Shown: positions 17,126 through 26,772, numbered from the stretch's first letter. The stretch is 32,269 bases of DNA from Candidatus Komeilibacteria bacterium CG_4_10_14_0_8_um_filter_37_78 (GCA_002785295.1 PFMC01000070.1:1-32269), one strand, 5' to 3'. The notes: generated from the sequence alone by a model not told the origin. Numbers and translations are program-made.

Positions 17126-18370
17126 ATGGCTCAATCAGAGATAATAACCGGTATCGACATTGGTACCAGTAAGGTCAAGATCGTTAGTCTGCAAAGATTA
17201 GCTGATGGTGGCGTACAAATCATTGGTGCAGCAGATAATGAGATGGAAGGTGTCACAAAAGGCTCTATCAAAAGCATTGAAGAGTCTGTTTCGAGTATTT
17301 CAGAGTGTTTGGAGAAGGCTGAGCGAATGGTCGGTTTCCCGATTGAGAATGCTGTCATTGGTATTTCAGGTTCACACATTATGACTCAAGAGAGTAAGGG
17401 TGTGATTGCTGTGGCCAAAGCCAATGGTGAGATCCAGGAAGATGATGTTGACCGGGTGATTGAAGCTGCACAAGCAGTGGCCACTCCACCAAACTATGAG
17501 ATTCTCCATATCATCCCAAGAGATTTTACAGTCGACAGTCAAGAGGGTATCAAAGATCCTATTGGTATGACCGGTATCAGACTTGAAGTGAATGCCCAGA
17601 TCATTCTTGGTTTGACAGCACAGATTAGAAATCTAACTAAGTGTATTTATCGTACTGGAGTAGATATTGTTGATTTGGTGTTTTCGATTTTAGCTAATGC
17701 TGAAAGTACCTTGACGAAGAAGCAAAAAGAGCTGGGAGTTTGTCTGATCAATATTGGTGCTGCTACGACATCAATGATTGTTTATGAAGAAGGTAATATT
17801 TTACACACCACAGTCTTACCGATTGGTTCCAATCATGTCACCAATGACATCGCGATTGGTTTACGGATTGCTATTCCGACAGCAGAGATTATCAAACTAG
17901 AATACGGTCAAGCCATAGCTAAAGACATTTCAAAGAGAGATGAGATTGATTTATCAGCCATAGCAGACACAGAAAAAGAGGGTAGTATGGTTTCACTAAA
18001 ATATATTTCAGAGATTATCCAAGCGCGTTTAGAGGAATTGCTAGAGATAGTAAATAGTGAATTAAAAAGTATTAATAGAGATGGTCTTCTGCCTTCTGGT
18101 ATTGTGATCACTGGTGGTGGTGCAAAGCTACCAGATTTGATCGAGTTGGCAAAGAAGAAATTAAATCTCCCTGTCTTTATGGGTTATCCATTGGAGGTCA
18201 ATACTACTATTGATAAAGTTAATGATCCAGAGTACACTCAAGCCTTGGGATTGGCTCTGTGGGGTATGCGCCATACAGGTGGTAAGAGCAGCTTCACTTC
18301 CGGAAATTTTTCTTCAGTAGAAAAGGCCGTTGATCGGATGAAGGGTTGGTTTCAATCACTTTTACCTTAA
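17126..18370 (+). CDS. ftsA: Cell division protein FtsA
   Basis: ITGIDIGTSKVKIV...GISGSHI...INIGAATTSMIVYEEG...VITGGGAKLPDL; amphipathic C-terminus MKGWFQSLLP. Confidence 0.95.
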   Translation: MAQSEIITGIDIGTSKVKIVSLQRLADGGVQIIGAADNEMEGVTKGSIKSIEESVSSISECLEKAERMVGFPIENAVIGISGSHIMTQESKGVIAVAKANGEIQEDDVDRVIEAAQAVATPPNYEILHIIPRDFTVDSQEGIKDPIGMTGIRLEVNAQIILGLTAQIRNLTKCIYRTGVDIVDLVFSILANAESTLTKKQKELGVCLINIGAATTSMIVYEEGNILHTTVLPIGSNHVTNDIAIGLRIAIPTAEIIKLEYGQAIAKDISKRDEIDLSAIADTEKEGSMVSLKYISEIIQARLEELLEIVNSELKSINRDGLLPSGIVITGGGAKLPDLIELAKKKLNLPVFMGYPLEVNTTIDKVNDPEYTQALGLALWGMRHTGGKSSFTSGNFSSVEKAVDRMKGWFQSLLP

Positions 18371-18449
18371 GTTAAAATCAAAAATTAAAAATTGAAATAC
18401 TAACAATCAAATTTTGACTTTCAATTATAAATTTTAAACTAATATTATT

Positions 18450-19625
18450 ATGCCGAAGATAAAAAGTATATCCAGAGAAATAAAACCAGACGTTGAGACT
18501 TTTGCCAAAATAAAAGTTGTTGGTGTTGGTGGTTCTGGCGGATCAGCTATCAATCGAATGATCAAGGCTGGTATCCGTGGTGTTGATTTTGTTAGTATCA
18601 ATACTGATGCGCAAGCACTGAGTGCCAATGAGGCCAATAAAAAGATTCATATTGGTAAGGAAACGACACGTGGTTTGGGTGCTGGCATGGATCCAGAAAT
18701 TGGTGCTCGTGCTGCTGAAGAAAATAAGGACGAGATAGTGGCCAATCTAGAAGGGACAGATATGGTCTTTATTACTTGTGGTTTGGGTGGTGGTACTGGT
18801 TCAGGTGCCGCACCAATCATTGCAGAGGCAGCCAAAGATTTAGGTGCTTTGACCGTCGCTGTGGTAACTAAACCTTTTGCTTTTGAAGGTGCGCAAAGAC
18901 GGAATATTGCCGAGCGTTCCCTTGATAATTTAATAGATAAGGTAGACACCATCATTACAATCCCTAATGATCGATTGTTGCAGGTGATTGATAAAAAGAC
19001 TTCTTTACTGGATGCTTTTGCGATCGTGGATGAAGTTCTTAAACAAGGAGTGCAAGGTATCTCTGAATTGATCACCATGCCTGGTTTGATCAATGTTGAT
19101 TTTGCTGATGTAAAATCAGTAATGAAGGATACCGGTTCTGCTTTGATGGGTATTGGTCGAGCTAGTGGTGACAATCGAGCTGTAGAAGCAGCCAAATTAG
19201 CCATTGATAGTCCATTATTAGAAATGTCGATTAAGGGTGCGAAGGGAGTACTATTTAGTATCACCGGTGATGCTAGCGTTTCGATGTATGAGATCAATGA
19301 AGCTGCTGAAGTGATCACTTCCTCGGTTGATCCTAATGCGCGTGTCATTTTTGGTGCAGTGATTGATGATCGGATGGAAGATGAGGTGAAGATCACTGTC
19401 ATCGCTACAGGCTTTAATGCTAAGCAACAACTAGATGAAGTATCTGCAGTCAAAAGCTATACACCAAATCCAATGTTGAATATTAAGCCGGAAGATAAAG
19501 AAGATGATAAATTAAAGAAGGGTGATCGAATGCCAGAAGTGTTTAGAAAGAGAAAAGAAATAGAGGTTAAAGAAGAAGATGATGAATTAGATATCCCTAC
19601 CTTCATCAGAAAGAAAATGAATTAA
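18450..19625 (+). CDS. ftsZ: Cell division protein FtsZ
   Basis: IKVVGVGGSGGSAINRMI...GLGGGTGSGAAPIIAE...TIPNDRLL; C-terminal peptide DIPTFIRKK. Confidence 0.98.
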   Translation: MPKIKSISREIKPDVETFAKIKVVGVGGSGGSAINRMIKAGIRGVDFVSINTDAQALSANEANKKIHIGKETTRGLGAGMDPEIGARAAEENKDEIVANLEGTDMVFITCGLGGGTGSGAAPIIAEAAKDLGALTVAVVTKPFAFEGAQRRNIAERSLDNLIDKVDTIITIPNDRLLQVIDKKTSLLDAFAIVDEVLKQGVQGISELITMPGLINVDFADVKSVMKDTGSALMGIGRASGDNRAVEAAKLAIDSPLLEMSIKGAKGVLFSITGDASVSMYEINEAAEVITSSVDPNARVIFGAVIDDRMEDEVKITVIATGFNAKQQLDEVSAVKSYTPNPMLNIKPEDKEDDKLKKGDRMPEVFRKRKEIEVKEEDDELDIPTFIRKKMN

Positions 19626-20080
19626 TGCAGTGTCCACTTTGTTTGAAAAAAGATACAAAGGTTTTGGATTCAAGACTGATCGCCGATGGCTTTGCTGTGA
19701 GAAGGCGCCGAGAGTGCCAGGATTGTAGTTTTAGATTTTCGACATATGAGGAAATGGAGATACTAAATATTTCTGTTGTTAAAAGAGATGGTCGCAGTGA
19801 AAATTATAGTCGCGAGAAGATGGCACGGGGGATTGAGAAGGCTTTGGAAAAGAGATCGTATACTTCAGATGATTTTAAAAAATTATTAAATCGGATTGAG
19901 AGAGATATTCAGAAATTGCGTCGAGATGAGATCACAAGCAATAAGCTTGGTGAAATAGTGATTAAGCAGTTGAAGAAGTTTGATAAAGTTGCTTATATCC
20001 GTTTTGCTTCAGTCTATTATTCTTTTGAAGATGTAAAATCTTTCACTAGGGAAATAAAAAATTTAAAGATCAAAAAATAA
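19625..20080 (+). CDS. nrdR: Transcriptional regulator NrdR
   Basis: MQCPLCLKKDTKVLDSRLIADGFAVRRRRECQDCSFRFSTYE + ATP-cone. Confidence 0.96.
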   Translation: MQCPLCLKKDTKVLDSRLIADGFAVRRRRECQDCSFRFSTYEEMEILNISVVKRDGRSENYSREKMARGIEKALEKRSYTSDDFKKLLNRIERDIQKLRRDEITSNKLGEIVIKQLKKFDKVAYIRFASVYYSFEDVKSFTREIKNLKIKK

Positions 20081-20081
20081 A

Positions 20082-20549
20082 ATGAGAGTTAATCATGGGT
20101 TTGTTATTAGAATAATATTACTAGTTTCTTTAGCTGTAGTGGTTTGGATAGCTGGGGTGATGGTTGGTCAAGAAAATACAGTGACTATTCTCAATCCAGA
20201 AACTTCTGTCACTGGCAGACAATCTTTTTCCAATCCTCAAGTCAGTATTATGTTGGATTTTGGTAATGGTCAGATTGATGTTTATGATCAACTATTTATT
20301 ATTAATGATAAAGATCTTTGGGCCGCTCTAAAAAATCTTGCAGTTAGAGAAGATTTGCAACTGGATTATAATAAAGATTGGGCGATCAATGGGCTTGATT
20401 GGTACCGTTTGCAAAACAAATTGACTGGTGAAAGTGGTGTCACCTGGCATGTCTGGGTCAATAATCAGTATCGGACTGAAGATTTGACAGATATTGTTTT
20501 AAAGAATGGTGATGTGGTCAATTTTAAATATTTATACTATCAGCCATGA
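20082..20549 (+). CDS. Membrane-anchored protein, possibly DUF4430-like
   Basis: N-terminal TM; VTWHVWVNNQYRTEDLTDIVLKNGDVVNFKYLY resembles the DUF4430 C-terminal pattern. Confidence 0.5.
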   Translation: MRVNHGFVIRIILLVSLAVVVWIAGVMVGQENTVTILNPETSVTGRQSFSNPQVSIMLDFGNGQIDVYDQLFIINDKDLWAALKNLAVREDLQLDYNKDWAINGLDWYRLQNKLTGESGVTWHVWVNNQYRTEDLTDIVLKNGDVVNFKYLYYQP

Positions 20550-20869
20550 CAAACTACGCCGGTGCTTCTATGGAAGACCAAATAAAAAAATTACTGCAGG
20601 AAAATTTGGAATACTCAAAGGAAATTTACGAAATTAATCAGAAAGTTAAACGTTATATTTTTTGGGGTAGAATCATCAGTCTAGTACAACTACTATTAGT
20701 GATTGTACCAATAATTTTGGGTATTATTTATTTACCATCGCTTGCTAGTGACTTTATTCATAATTTTACAGGTCTCAATGCCGTCAAAGGAGAGGTGCCT
20801 AGTGTTGATGGTGGTTCTTTAAATATCTTATTAGATCAATACAAAGAACTGCTGAATTATAATAAGTGA
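20546..20869 (+). CDS. Small single-TM protein of unknown function
   Basis: ATGA overlap with upstream gene; TM IISLVQLLLVIVPIILGIIYL; alternative ATG at 20570. Confidence 0.6.
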   Translation: MTNYAGASMEDQIKKLLQENLEYSKEIYEINQKVKRYIFWGRIISLVQLLLVIVPIILGIIYLPSLASDFIHNFTGLNAVKGEVPSVDGGSLNILLDQYKELLNYNK

Positions 20870-20886
20870 TCATTTTTGTGATAGAG

Positions 20887-20908
20887 AGCACCTTTTCGTG
20901 CTTTTTTT
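20887..20908 (+). terminator. Rho-independent terminator
   Basis: AGCAC-cttttc-GTGCT-TTTTTT. Confidence 0.75.
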
Positions 20909-20927
20909 GATACCCTAAGTAGAGGAT

Positions 20928-20957
20928 TTGCATTTTTAAAATAAATTGGATTATAAT
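20928..20957 (+). promoter_or_regulatory. Putative promoter TTGCAT-18-TATAAT for the HtrA-like gene
   Basis: Hexamers 20928-20933 and 20952-20957. Confidence 0.5.
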
Positions 20958-20988
20958 AAATGAGCTTAATAATTAACTTTTTTTGCGT

Positions 20989-22245
20989 ATGAATGACAAA
21001 AAATATTCAAAAAATTTATTAATTGTTACTATTATTATTAGTGTTGTAGTGGGTTCATTTGCTGGTGGTGTCACCGGTTTTCTAGCTGGTACTTTTTTTT
21101 CAGTGGACATTGGTAATATTTTAAGTAATTTTGGTTGGGATAATAATCAAAATAGTTCTTTGTTTGGAATTAGGGAGAGAAGTGGAGACAAACTTTCAGT
21201 CGAACAGATTGTAGTTAATGCGACACCGGCAGTAGTTTCTATTGTAGCTACTAAAGAAGTTACTCAATATAATCAGACTGGATCAATTTTTCCTTTTGAG
21301 GATTGGTTTAATTTCAACTCACCATTTGGTTGGCAATTGCCTCAATATCAGGTACCACAACAAGGGCCACAAACAGAGATTCAACAGATTGGTGCGGGTA
21401 CAGGATTTATCATCTCTAGTGATGGTTTGGTTTTGACTAATAAACATGTTGTTGATGATCAGGCAGCGACTTATACCGTGACTTTGAGTGATGACACTTC
21501 TTATGAAGCCGAAGTTTTGGGTAGAGACCCTTTCAATGATTTAGCGATTCTAAAAATAGCAGCAAGTGATTTGCCAATTTTATCATTGGGAGATTCAGAG
21601 AGTATCAATATTGGTGAGTCAGTGGTGGCGATCGGTTTTGCTTTGGGTGAATATAGCAATACAGTCACTACTGGTATTGTTTCTGGACTTAGCCGTGATG
21701 TGGTAGCTGGCAATGGCTTGTCTTCGGAAAAATTGGAAGGCGTAATTCAAACTGATACAGCGATCAATCCAGGAAATTCTGGTGGACCATTGATTAATAT
21801 GTATGGTGAAGTCATTGGCATCAATACAGCAGTTAATCGGGAGGGCCAGTTGATTGGTTTTGCCATCCCCATCAATGGGGCTAAGCAGATGGTCAATGGC
21901 GTGAAAGAATTTGGACGAATAGTCAGACCATATATGGGTGTCAGATATGTAATGATCAATGAAGCAATGGCTATTGAAAATAAGCTCGCTGTTGATTACG
22001 GAGCACTAGTGGCGCGCGGTCAAAACATGACAGAGTTAGCGGTTATTCCTGGTAGTCCGGCTGATAAAGCTGGGATTGTCGAGAATGATATTATTTTAGA
22101 AATAGAAGGAGTCAAGCTTGAGAATGATAATACTCTAGCGAAATTAATTGCTAATTATCAGCCAGGTGATAAAATAGAAGTAAAGCTATATCATCGTGGT
22201 GAATATCAGGATGTTAATGTAGTTTTAGAAGAATATCAAGAATAA
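20989..22245 (+). CDS. HtrA/Deg-type S1C serine protease with PDZ domain
   Basis: LTNKHVV (His), DLAILKI (Asp), NPGNSGGPL (Ser), C-terminal PDZ. ATG at 20989 preferred over the tracked TTG at 20983. Confidence 0.93.
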   Translation: MNDKKYSKNLLIVTIIISVVVGSFAGGVTGFLAGTFFSVDIGNILSNFGWDNNQNSSLFGIRERSGDKLSVEQIVVNATPAVVSIVATKEVTQYNQTGSIFPFEDWFNFNSPFGWQLPQYQVPQQGPQTEIQQIGAGTGFIISSDGLVLTNKHVVDDQAATYTVTLSDDTSYEAEVLGRDPFNDLAILKIAASDLPILSLGDSESINIGESVVAIGFALGEYSNTVTTGIVSGLSRDVVAGNGLSSEKLEGVIQTDTAINPGNSGGPLINMYGEVIGINTAVNREGQLIGFAIPINGAKQMVNGVKEFGRIVRPYMGVRYVMINEAMAIENKLAVDYGALVARGQNMTELAVIPGSPADKAGIVENDIILEIEGVKLENDNTLAKLIANYQPGDKIEVKLYHRGEYQDVNVVLEEYQE

Positions 22246-23343
22246 ATGAAAGAATTAAATGCCAATATCAATGACTTAGCGGGTAAGATTGAAAAGTTGC
22301 CCGCTTTGTTGCATTTACCAAAACAAGAAAAAAAATTAGCTGATTTAACTAGTAAAGCAAAGGCTGATGATTTTTGGCAAGATAGTCAACACGCTGCTAG
22401 TATTAACAAAGAAATATCAGATATTCAAGATGAGATCAGCAATTATCAAGTTTTGCGAGATGAAATTGAAGCTTTGCAGGGTTTGATGTTAGAAATCGCA
22501 GAAGAGGATATTGGTTTATTAAAGGAAATTGAGGTTAAATATCGTGAAATTGCTAATGCTTATCAGAGTTTAGAGTTTTTAACTCTTTTTTCCGGTCAAT
22601 ATGATCGCTATGATATTGTGATGACTATCAACTCAGGCGCTGGTGGTGATGAGGCACAGGACTGGGTAGCGATGTTGTTGCGGATGTACTTGCGTTTTGC
22701 CGAACAAAGAAATTGGACTGCTGAGATTATCAGTGCTAGTCGTGGTTCAGAAGCAGGTTATAAAAATGTAGTTTTGGAGATCAAAGGTAAATACGCTTAT
22801 GGTCAATTGCGCAGTGAATCTGGTGTTCATAGATTGGTTCGGCTTTCACCTTTTGATGCTGATCAAGCCAGACATACATCTTTTGCCATGGTTGATATTT
22901 TACCAATCATTGAGGAGGCTTTGGCTATTCAAGTTGATCCCAAAGATATCCGCATTGATACTTATCGAGCATCAGGTGCTGGTGGCCAAAAAGTGAATAA
23001 AACAGATTCAGCTGTACGTGTAGTCCATGAACCAACGGGTATTGTGGTTACTTGTCAGAATGAAAGATCACAAGCGCAAAACAAAGAAACAGCAATGAAA
23101 ATTTTAAAGAGTAAGTTACAAATCTTACAAGATTTGCAGGTAGAAGACGAAAAAAGAAAGTTGAAGGGAGAGATTACTGACGCAGCTTGGGGTAATCAGA
23201 TTCGTTCTTATGTCCTGCATCCTTATAAATTGGTGAAAGATCATCGAACTGATTTTCAAAGCACAGATCCGGACAAAGTCCTAGATGGTGATTTGGCTGA
23301 GTTTATTCAAGCTTATTTACTACAGCAGCAACATGAAGCATAA
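22246..23343 (+). CDS. prfB: Peptide chain release factor 2
   Basis: SPF motif (LSPFDADQ) and GGQ motif (GAGGQKVNKTDSAVR). Confidence 0.96.
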   Translation: MKELNANINDLAGKIEKLPALLHLPKQEKKLADLTSKAKADDFWQDSQHAASINKEISDIQDEISNYQVLRDEIEALQGLMLEIAEEDIGLLKEIEVKYREIANAYQSLEFLTLFSGQYDRYDIVMTINSGAGGDEAQDWVAMLLRMYLRFAEQRNWTAEIISASRGSEAGYKNVVLEIKGKYAYGQLRSESGVHRLVRLSPFDADQARHTSFAMVDILPIIEEALAIQVDPKDIRIDTYRASGAGGQKVNKTDSAVRVVHEPTGIVVTCQNERSQAQNKETAMKILKSKLQILQDLQVEDEKRKLKGEITDAAWGNQIRSYVLHPYKLVKDHRTDFQSTDPDKVLDGDLAEFIQAYLLQQQHEA

Positions 23344-23770
23344 ATTGATTCACTTTATCAAGTATGGAGCCTTCACAATTTTGTGGATGGCTTTTATTTT
23401 TTTTCTTTCGGCGCAGTCACGATTAGATATTGGTTTAGAAGATTTGTGGGATATAATATTTAAAAAAGCAGCTCATATTTTTGTCTATACTATTTTGGCA
23501 TTATTGATTACAAAACTTTTGTATGGTTATCGACACTGGTCTCAGCAAGGAGGAAGGGTTAATAGTTTGCTGATAATTATCTTAGCCTTTTTGGTTGGTT
23601 TTGTTTTTGCCTTGTCTGATGAGTATCACCAAGCTTTGGTGCCAGGCAGAGATGGCAATATGATGGATGTCTATATGGATTCTTTAGGATTATTCATGGG
23701 AGTAGTTTGGGGTTACCGTTTACATCTTGATAAATTAAGACACGGCTTAAAAGTTTTATTTTCTAAATAA
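23333..23770 (+). CDS. VanZ-like membrane protein
   Basis: FFLSAQSRLDIGLEDLWDIIFKKAAHIFVYTILALLI...ALSDEYHQALVPGRDGNMMDVYMDSLG; ATG at 23333 overlaps the prfB end. Confidence 0.85.
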   Translation: MKHKLIHFIKYGAFTILWMAFIFFLSAQSRLDIGLEDLWDIIFKKAAHIFVYTILALLITKLLYGYRHWSQQGGRVNSLLIIILAFLVGFVFALSDEYHQALVPGRDGNMMDVYMDSLGLFMGVVWGYRLHLDKLRHGLKVLFSK

Positions 23771-23856
23771 TTCTTTGTTGTTTTTTAAGGGGTTTTTAGT
23801 CAAGTTCAAACAGTCGAAAGTCTCTATTTATTCGATAGAAACAAGAAGATTCTATT

Positions 23857-23890
23857 AGAGGCCGGGCCTCTATATAGAGGCCCGGCCTCT
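23857..23890. repeat. Perfect 34-bp GC-rich palindrome
   Basis: AGAGGCCGGGCCTCTAT|ATAGAGGCCCGGCCTCT, exact reverse complement halves. Confidence 0.95.
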
Positions 23891-23900
23891 GCCAGTGTTG

Positions 23901-23929
23901 TTGACAAATCAAACTAAAAAGAATAATTT
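23901..23929 (+). promoter_or_regulatory. Putative promoter TTGACA-17-TAATTT upstream of comEC
   Basis: TTGACA 23901-23906; -10-like TAATTT 23924-23929. Confidence 0.45.
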
Positions 23930-23937
23930 AATATCGA

Positions 23938-23961
23938 GGTCGCTTAAAACAGCGGCCTTTT
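23938..23961 (+). terminator. Terminator/attenuator-like hairpin directly abutting the comEC start codon
   Basis: GGTCGC-ttaaaaca-GCGGCC-TTTT then ATG at 23962. Confidence 0.55.
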
Positions 23962-25467
23962 ATGTTTACAAAAAATAACAGAATAATAATATATTCCCTG
24001 GCCTATATGATCGGCATTGTTTTGGGTAATCAATTAGATCTTGATTTGACTTTTTATTATTTGTTAATCTTTGTGCCACTCATTTTTTTATTTTGGCAAA
24101 CAAAAAAGATAAAATTTATTTTATTAGTACTGATAGCAATAGTGTTTGGCATAGTGCGTTTGCAATTTTCACATCCAGAAATTAATGAAGAACAAATTGC
24201 ATTTTATAATAATTCTGCTGGTTTAGAGTTTAAACAAATGTCAGAAATGCAGTGGCAAGGAATCGTAACTAAGGAACCAGATATTAGAAATGATCATATT
24301 AAGTTAACATTACAGACTAGTCAGGTCTTAGTGGATGATGTGTGGCAAGCGGTAAATGGTTTGGTATTAGTGAAAAGCAATTTATATCCCGAATATAATT
24401 ATGGTGACCAATTGGAAGTCAGGTGCAAGTTAGTTCAACCCGATAAAATCGATGACTTTGCCTATGATGATTATTTATCGCGCTATGATATTTATTCCCT
24501 TTGTTATAGTCCCAAAATAGAATTAATAGCTACTGAGCAGGGAAACTACTTAAGTGCAAATATTTTGAAGTTTAAGGACAAAGTTCATTTATTATTCAAA
24601 CAAAATATTAATGAACCAGCGAGCAGTTTATTGTCAGCTATTTTGTTAGCGCGTAAAAGGGGATTGTCAGACGAGCTATTAAACAACTTTAGTCGGGCTG
24701 GTGTTTCCCATATGATTGCAATTTCAGGCATGCATATCAGTATTATTTCCTTATTAATCGCTCGTTTATTAGCTGTTTTATATTTACCAAAGAAAGTGGC
24801 TTATCCGATTGCTTTATCATTGTTAGCAATTTTTATAATTTTGGTCGGGGCACCAGCTTCGGCAGTGAGAGCTGGTATTATGGGAGCGATTGTTTTGATT
24901 GCTGATTATTTTGGTCGTTTCAATCAAAGCTATCGCGCCCTGATCTTTGTTGCCACCGCTACACTGCTTATTAATCCAAAATTAATCATTTTTGATTTGG
25001 GTTGGCAGTTGTCATTTTTGGCAGTTCTTAGTTTGATTTTTTATTCACCGGTGATGGATAAACTTTTTAAGAGAATACCACAACTTGGTGGTCTGACAGC
25101 GATCTTAAAGACCACTTTGGCAGCTCAAGTCCTTACTTTGCCATGGATCGTCTATAAATTTGGGATCATCTCTGTGGCGGCGCCAGTGGCTAATATAATG
25201 TTATTACCCAGCTTACCAATTATTATTATTGTTAGTATCCTGGCGATTGTGATCAGCTTTATTTACGCGCCACTGGCGTCGCTATTTTTTTGGTTGGTCT
25301 GGTATATTTTAAATAAGTTAATTGAAGTTATCAATCTCATCAGTTCATCCTCCTTAGCAGTGATTGATAATATTACCATCTCTATTTGGTTTGTAATCTG
25401 TTTGTATCTGGCAATTTTTTGTATAACAAAAGCTGCCACGTTTAAGCGGCAGCTTCCCAAGATTTAG
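23962..25467 (+). CDS. comEC: ComEC/Rec2-type DNA uptake channel (no MBL domain)
   Basis: LLARKRGLSDELLNNFSRAGVSHMIAISGMHISI...GAPASAVRAGIMGAIVL...; polytopic. Confidence 0.92.
   Translation: MFTKNNRIIIYSLAYMIGIVLGNQLDLDLTFYYLLIFVPLIFLFWQTKKIKFILLVLIAIVFGIVRLQFSHPEINEEQIAFYNNSAGLEFKQMSEMQWQGIVTKEPDIRNDHIKLTLQTSQVLVDDVWQAVNGLVLVKSNLYPEYNYGDQLEVRCKLVQPDKIDDFAYDDYLSRYDIYSLCYSPKIELIATEQGNYLSANILKFKDKVHLLFKQNINEPASSLLSAILLARKRGLSDELLNNFSRAGVSHMIAISGMHISIISLLIARLLAVLYLPKKVAYPIALSLLAIFIILVGAPASAVRAGIMGAIVLIADYFGRFNQSYRALIFVATATLLINPKLIIFDLGWQLSFLAVLSLIFYSPVMDKLFKRIPQLGGLTAILKTTLAAQVLTLPWIVYKFGIISVAAPVANIMLLPSLPIIIIVSILAIVISFIYAPLASLFFWLVWYILNKLIEVINLISSSSLAVIDNITISIWFVICLYLAIFCITKAATFKRQLPKI
25430..25455 (-). 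terminator. Terminator of the minus-strand gene, embedded in the comEC 3' end
   Basis: Minus strand: AAGCTGCC-gcttaaacgt-GGCAGCTT-TTGTT. Confidence 0.6.
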
Positions 25468-25778
25468 TTCACTTGGATTAAATCGTGATCACGAAGATAT
25501 TGGATAACATTGAGATCAGTACCATTGGCTGGCGTGATAGTGCAATGCCAACCTTTGTCTGTCGTCAGGACATGGACTTTGATGTATTTGCCATGCAAGC
25601 CACAGTTAACGATTCGAGCAAAATGTAACATCGCGTTGTGGCTTGGTGTTTCGCCAAGAGGGTCAAGATTGATATCAGGGACTCGCTGGTCGTGTGAAAG
25701 TTGGATAAAGCCAGAAGCGATGATAGTCGGATTAATGCGACAGTTTATTTCGTGATCGATAGTAGTGATTGAGCTCAC
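25464..25778 (-). CDS. Hypothetical protein, 104 aa
   Basis: Minus-strand SD AAGGAGG, 4-nt spacer, GTG start; ends 4 bp into the comEC stop with its own terminator. Preferred over the overlapping plus-strand ORF 25510-25755. Confidence 0.7.
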   Translation of the reverse strand: MSSITTIDHEINCRINPTIIASGFIQLSHDQRVPDINLDPLGETPSHNAMLHFARIVNCGLHGKYIKVHVLTTDKGWHCTITPANGTDLNVIQYLRDHDLIQVN

Positions 25779-25852
25779 TAGTCCTCCTTATTCGGTTAGT
25801 TGTTGAATGTACAAATAATATTCATTTCCTAATTTACCAGTAAGTCGTACAA

Positions 25853-26767
25853 ATGTCAATAGGTATAAAAAAAATGATTAAATATGCTAGTTTATTCGCG
25901 ATGATTATCATTAGCTTGCTTTTTTATTATCAGTTAGAACAGAACGATCAAGTAGCGAAAGTTGTCTTTTTTGATGTTGGGCAAGGAGATGCAATCTTGA
26001 TTACCACGCCAGCTAAAAAGACTATTTTGATTGATGGCGGTCCAGATAATGCTTGGTTGCCACAGCTCGGCGAACAATTACCATTTTATCAAAGAAAGAT
26101 TGATTTGATGATTTTGACCCATGCTCATGCTGATCATGTTGTTGGCTTAGTAGAAGTATTGAAAAGATATCGGGTTGATTTGATTCTTTATCCAGGTTCA
26201 ATTGATTATGATTCAACGCCATATTTAGAATGGTTAAAAGTGATTGAGGAAAATTCTTTAAATTTACAAACTACTAAACAAGGGGATTATTATGATTTTA
26301 ATGATCATAGCTTTTTATTAACTCTTTATCCTTTAATTGAATATAATGGTCAGAAAGTTGATGATGTGAATAATACTTCGGTCATTAATCAGTATTGTTT
26401 TCTTGAAATATGTTTTCTCTTGACTGGCGACGCTACTGCTGAGTCTGAAGTCGAGATGATTGCTAGCGGACAGGATATGCATTCAGAAGTATTAAAGGTG
26501 GGGCATCATGGTAGTCATTATTCAAGTACAGAAGAATTTTTAGCAGCTGTAGCTCCTCAGGAAGCTATTATCCAAGTTGGGCAGGATAATAGTTTCAATC
26601 ATCCTCACCCTCGGACACTGAAAAAACTGATTAGGATGAACATCAAAATTAGACGAACCGACCAAGATGGGATGATCATTTTCTATACGGATGGGCAAAA
26701 TTATTGGCTTGAGCCCACCTTGTCAGACAGTCCTTTATCGGCTATAATGGACTTAATTAAGAAATAA
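25853..26767 (+). CDS. ComEC-associated MBL-fold hydrolase with N-terminal TM
   Basis: VVFFDVGQGDAILI...LTHAHADHVVGL...LTGDAT...VGHHGSHYSS, characteristic of the ComEC C-terminal MBL domain. Confidence 0.9.
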   Translation: MSIGIKKMIKYASLFAMIIISLLFYYQLEQNDQVAKVVFFDVGQGDAILITTPAKKTILIDGGPDNAWLPQLGEQLPFYQRKIDLMILTHAHADHVVGLVEVLKRYRVDLILYPGSIDYDSTPYLEWLKVIEENSLNLQTTKQGDYYDFNDHSFLLTLYPLIEYNGQKVDDVNNTSVINQYCFLEICFLLTGDATAESEVEMIASGQDMHSEVLKVGHHGSHYSSTEEFLAAVAPQEAIIQVGQDNSFNHPHPRTLKKLIRMNIKIRRTDQDGMIIFYTDGQNYWLEPTLSDSPLSAIMDLIKK

Positions 26768-26772
26768 TAACC

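Noticed and set aside
18647-19453. 268-aa minus-strand ORF opposite ftsZ
   Set aside because: Antisense shadow of a clearly coding ftsZ; Ser/Ala/Pro-rich low-complexity translation with no recognisable domain.
25510-25755. 81-aa plus-strand ORF between comEC and the MBL gene
   Set aside because: No SD and starts inside the minus-strand gene, which has AAGGAGG, a start codon and a terminator.
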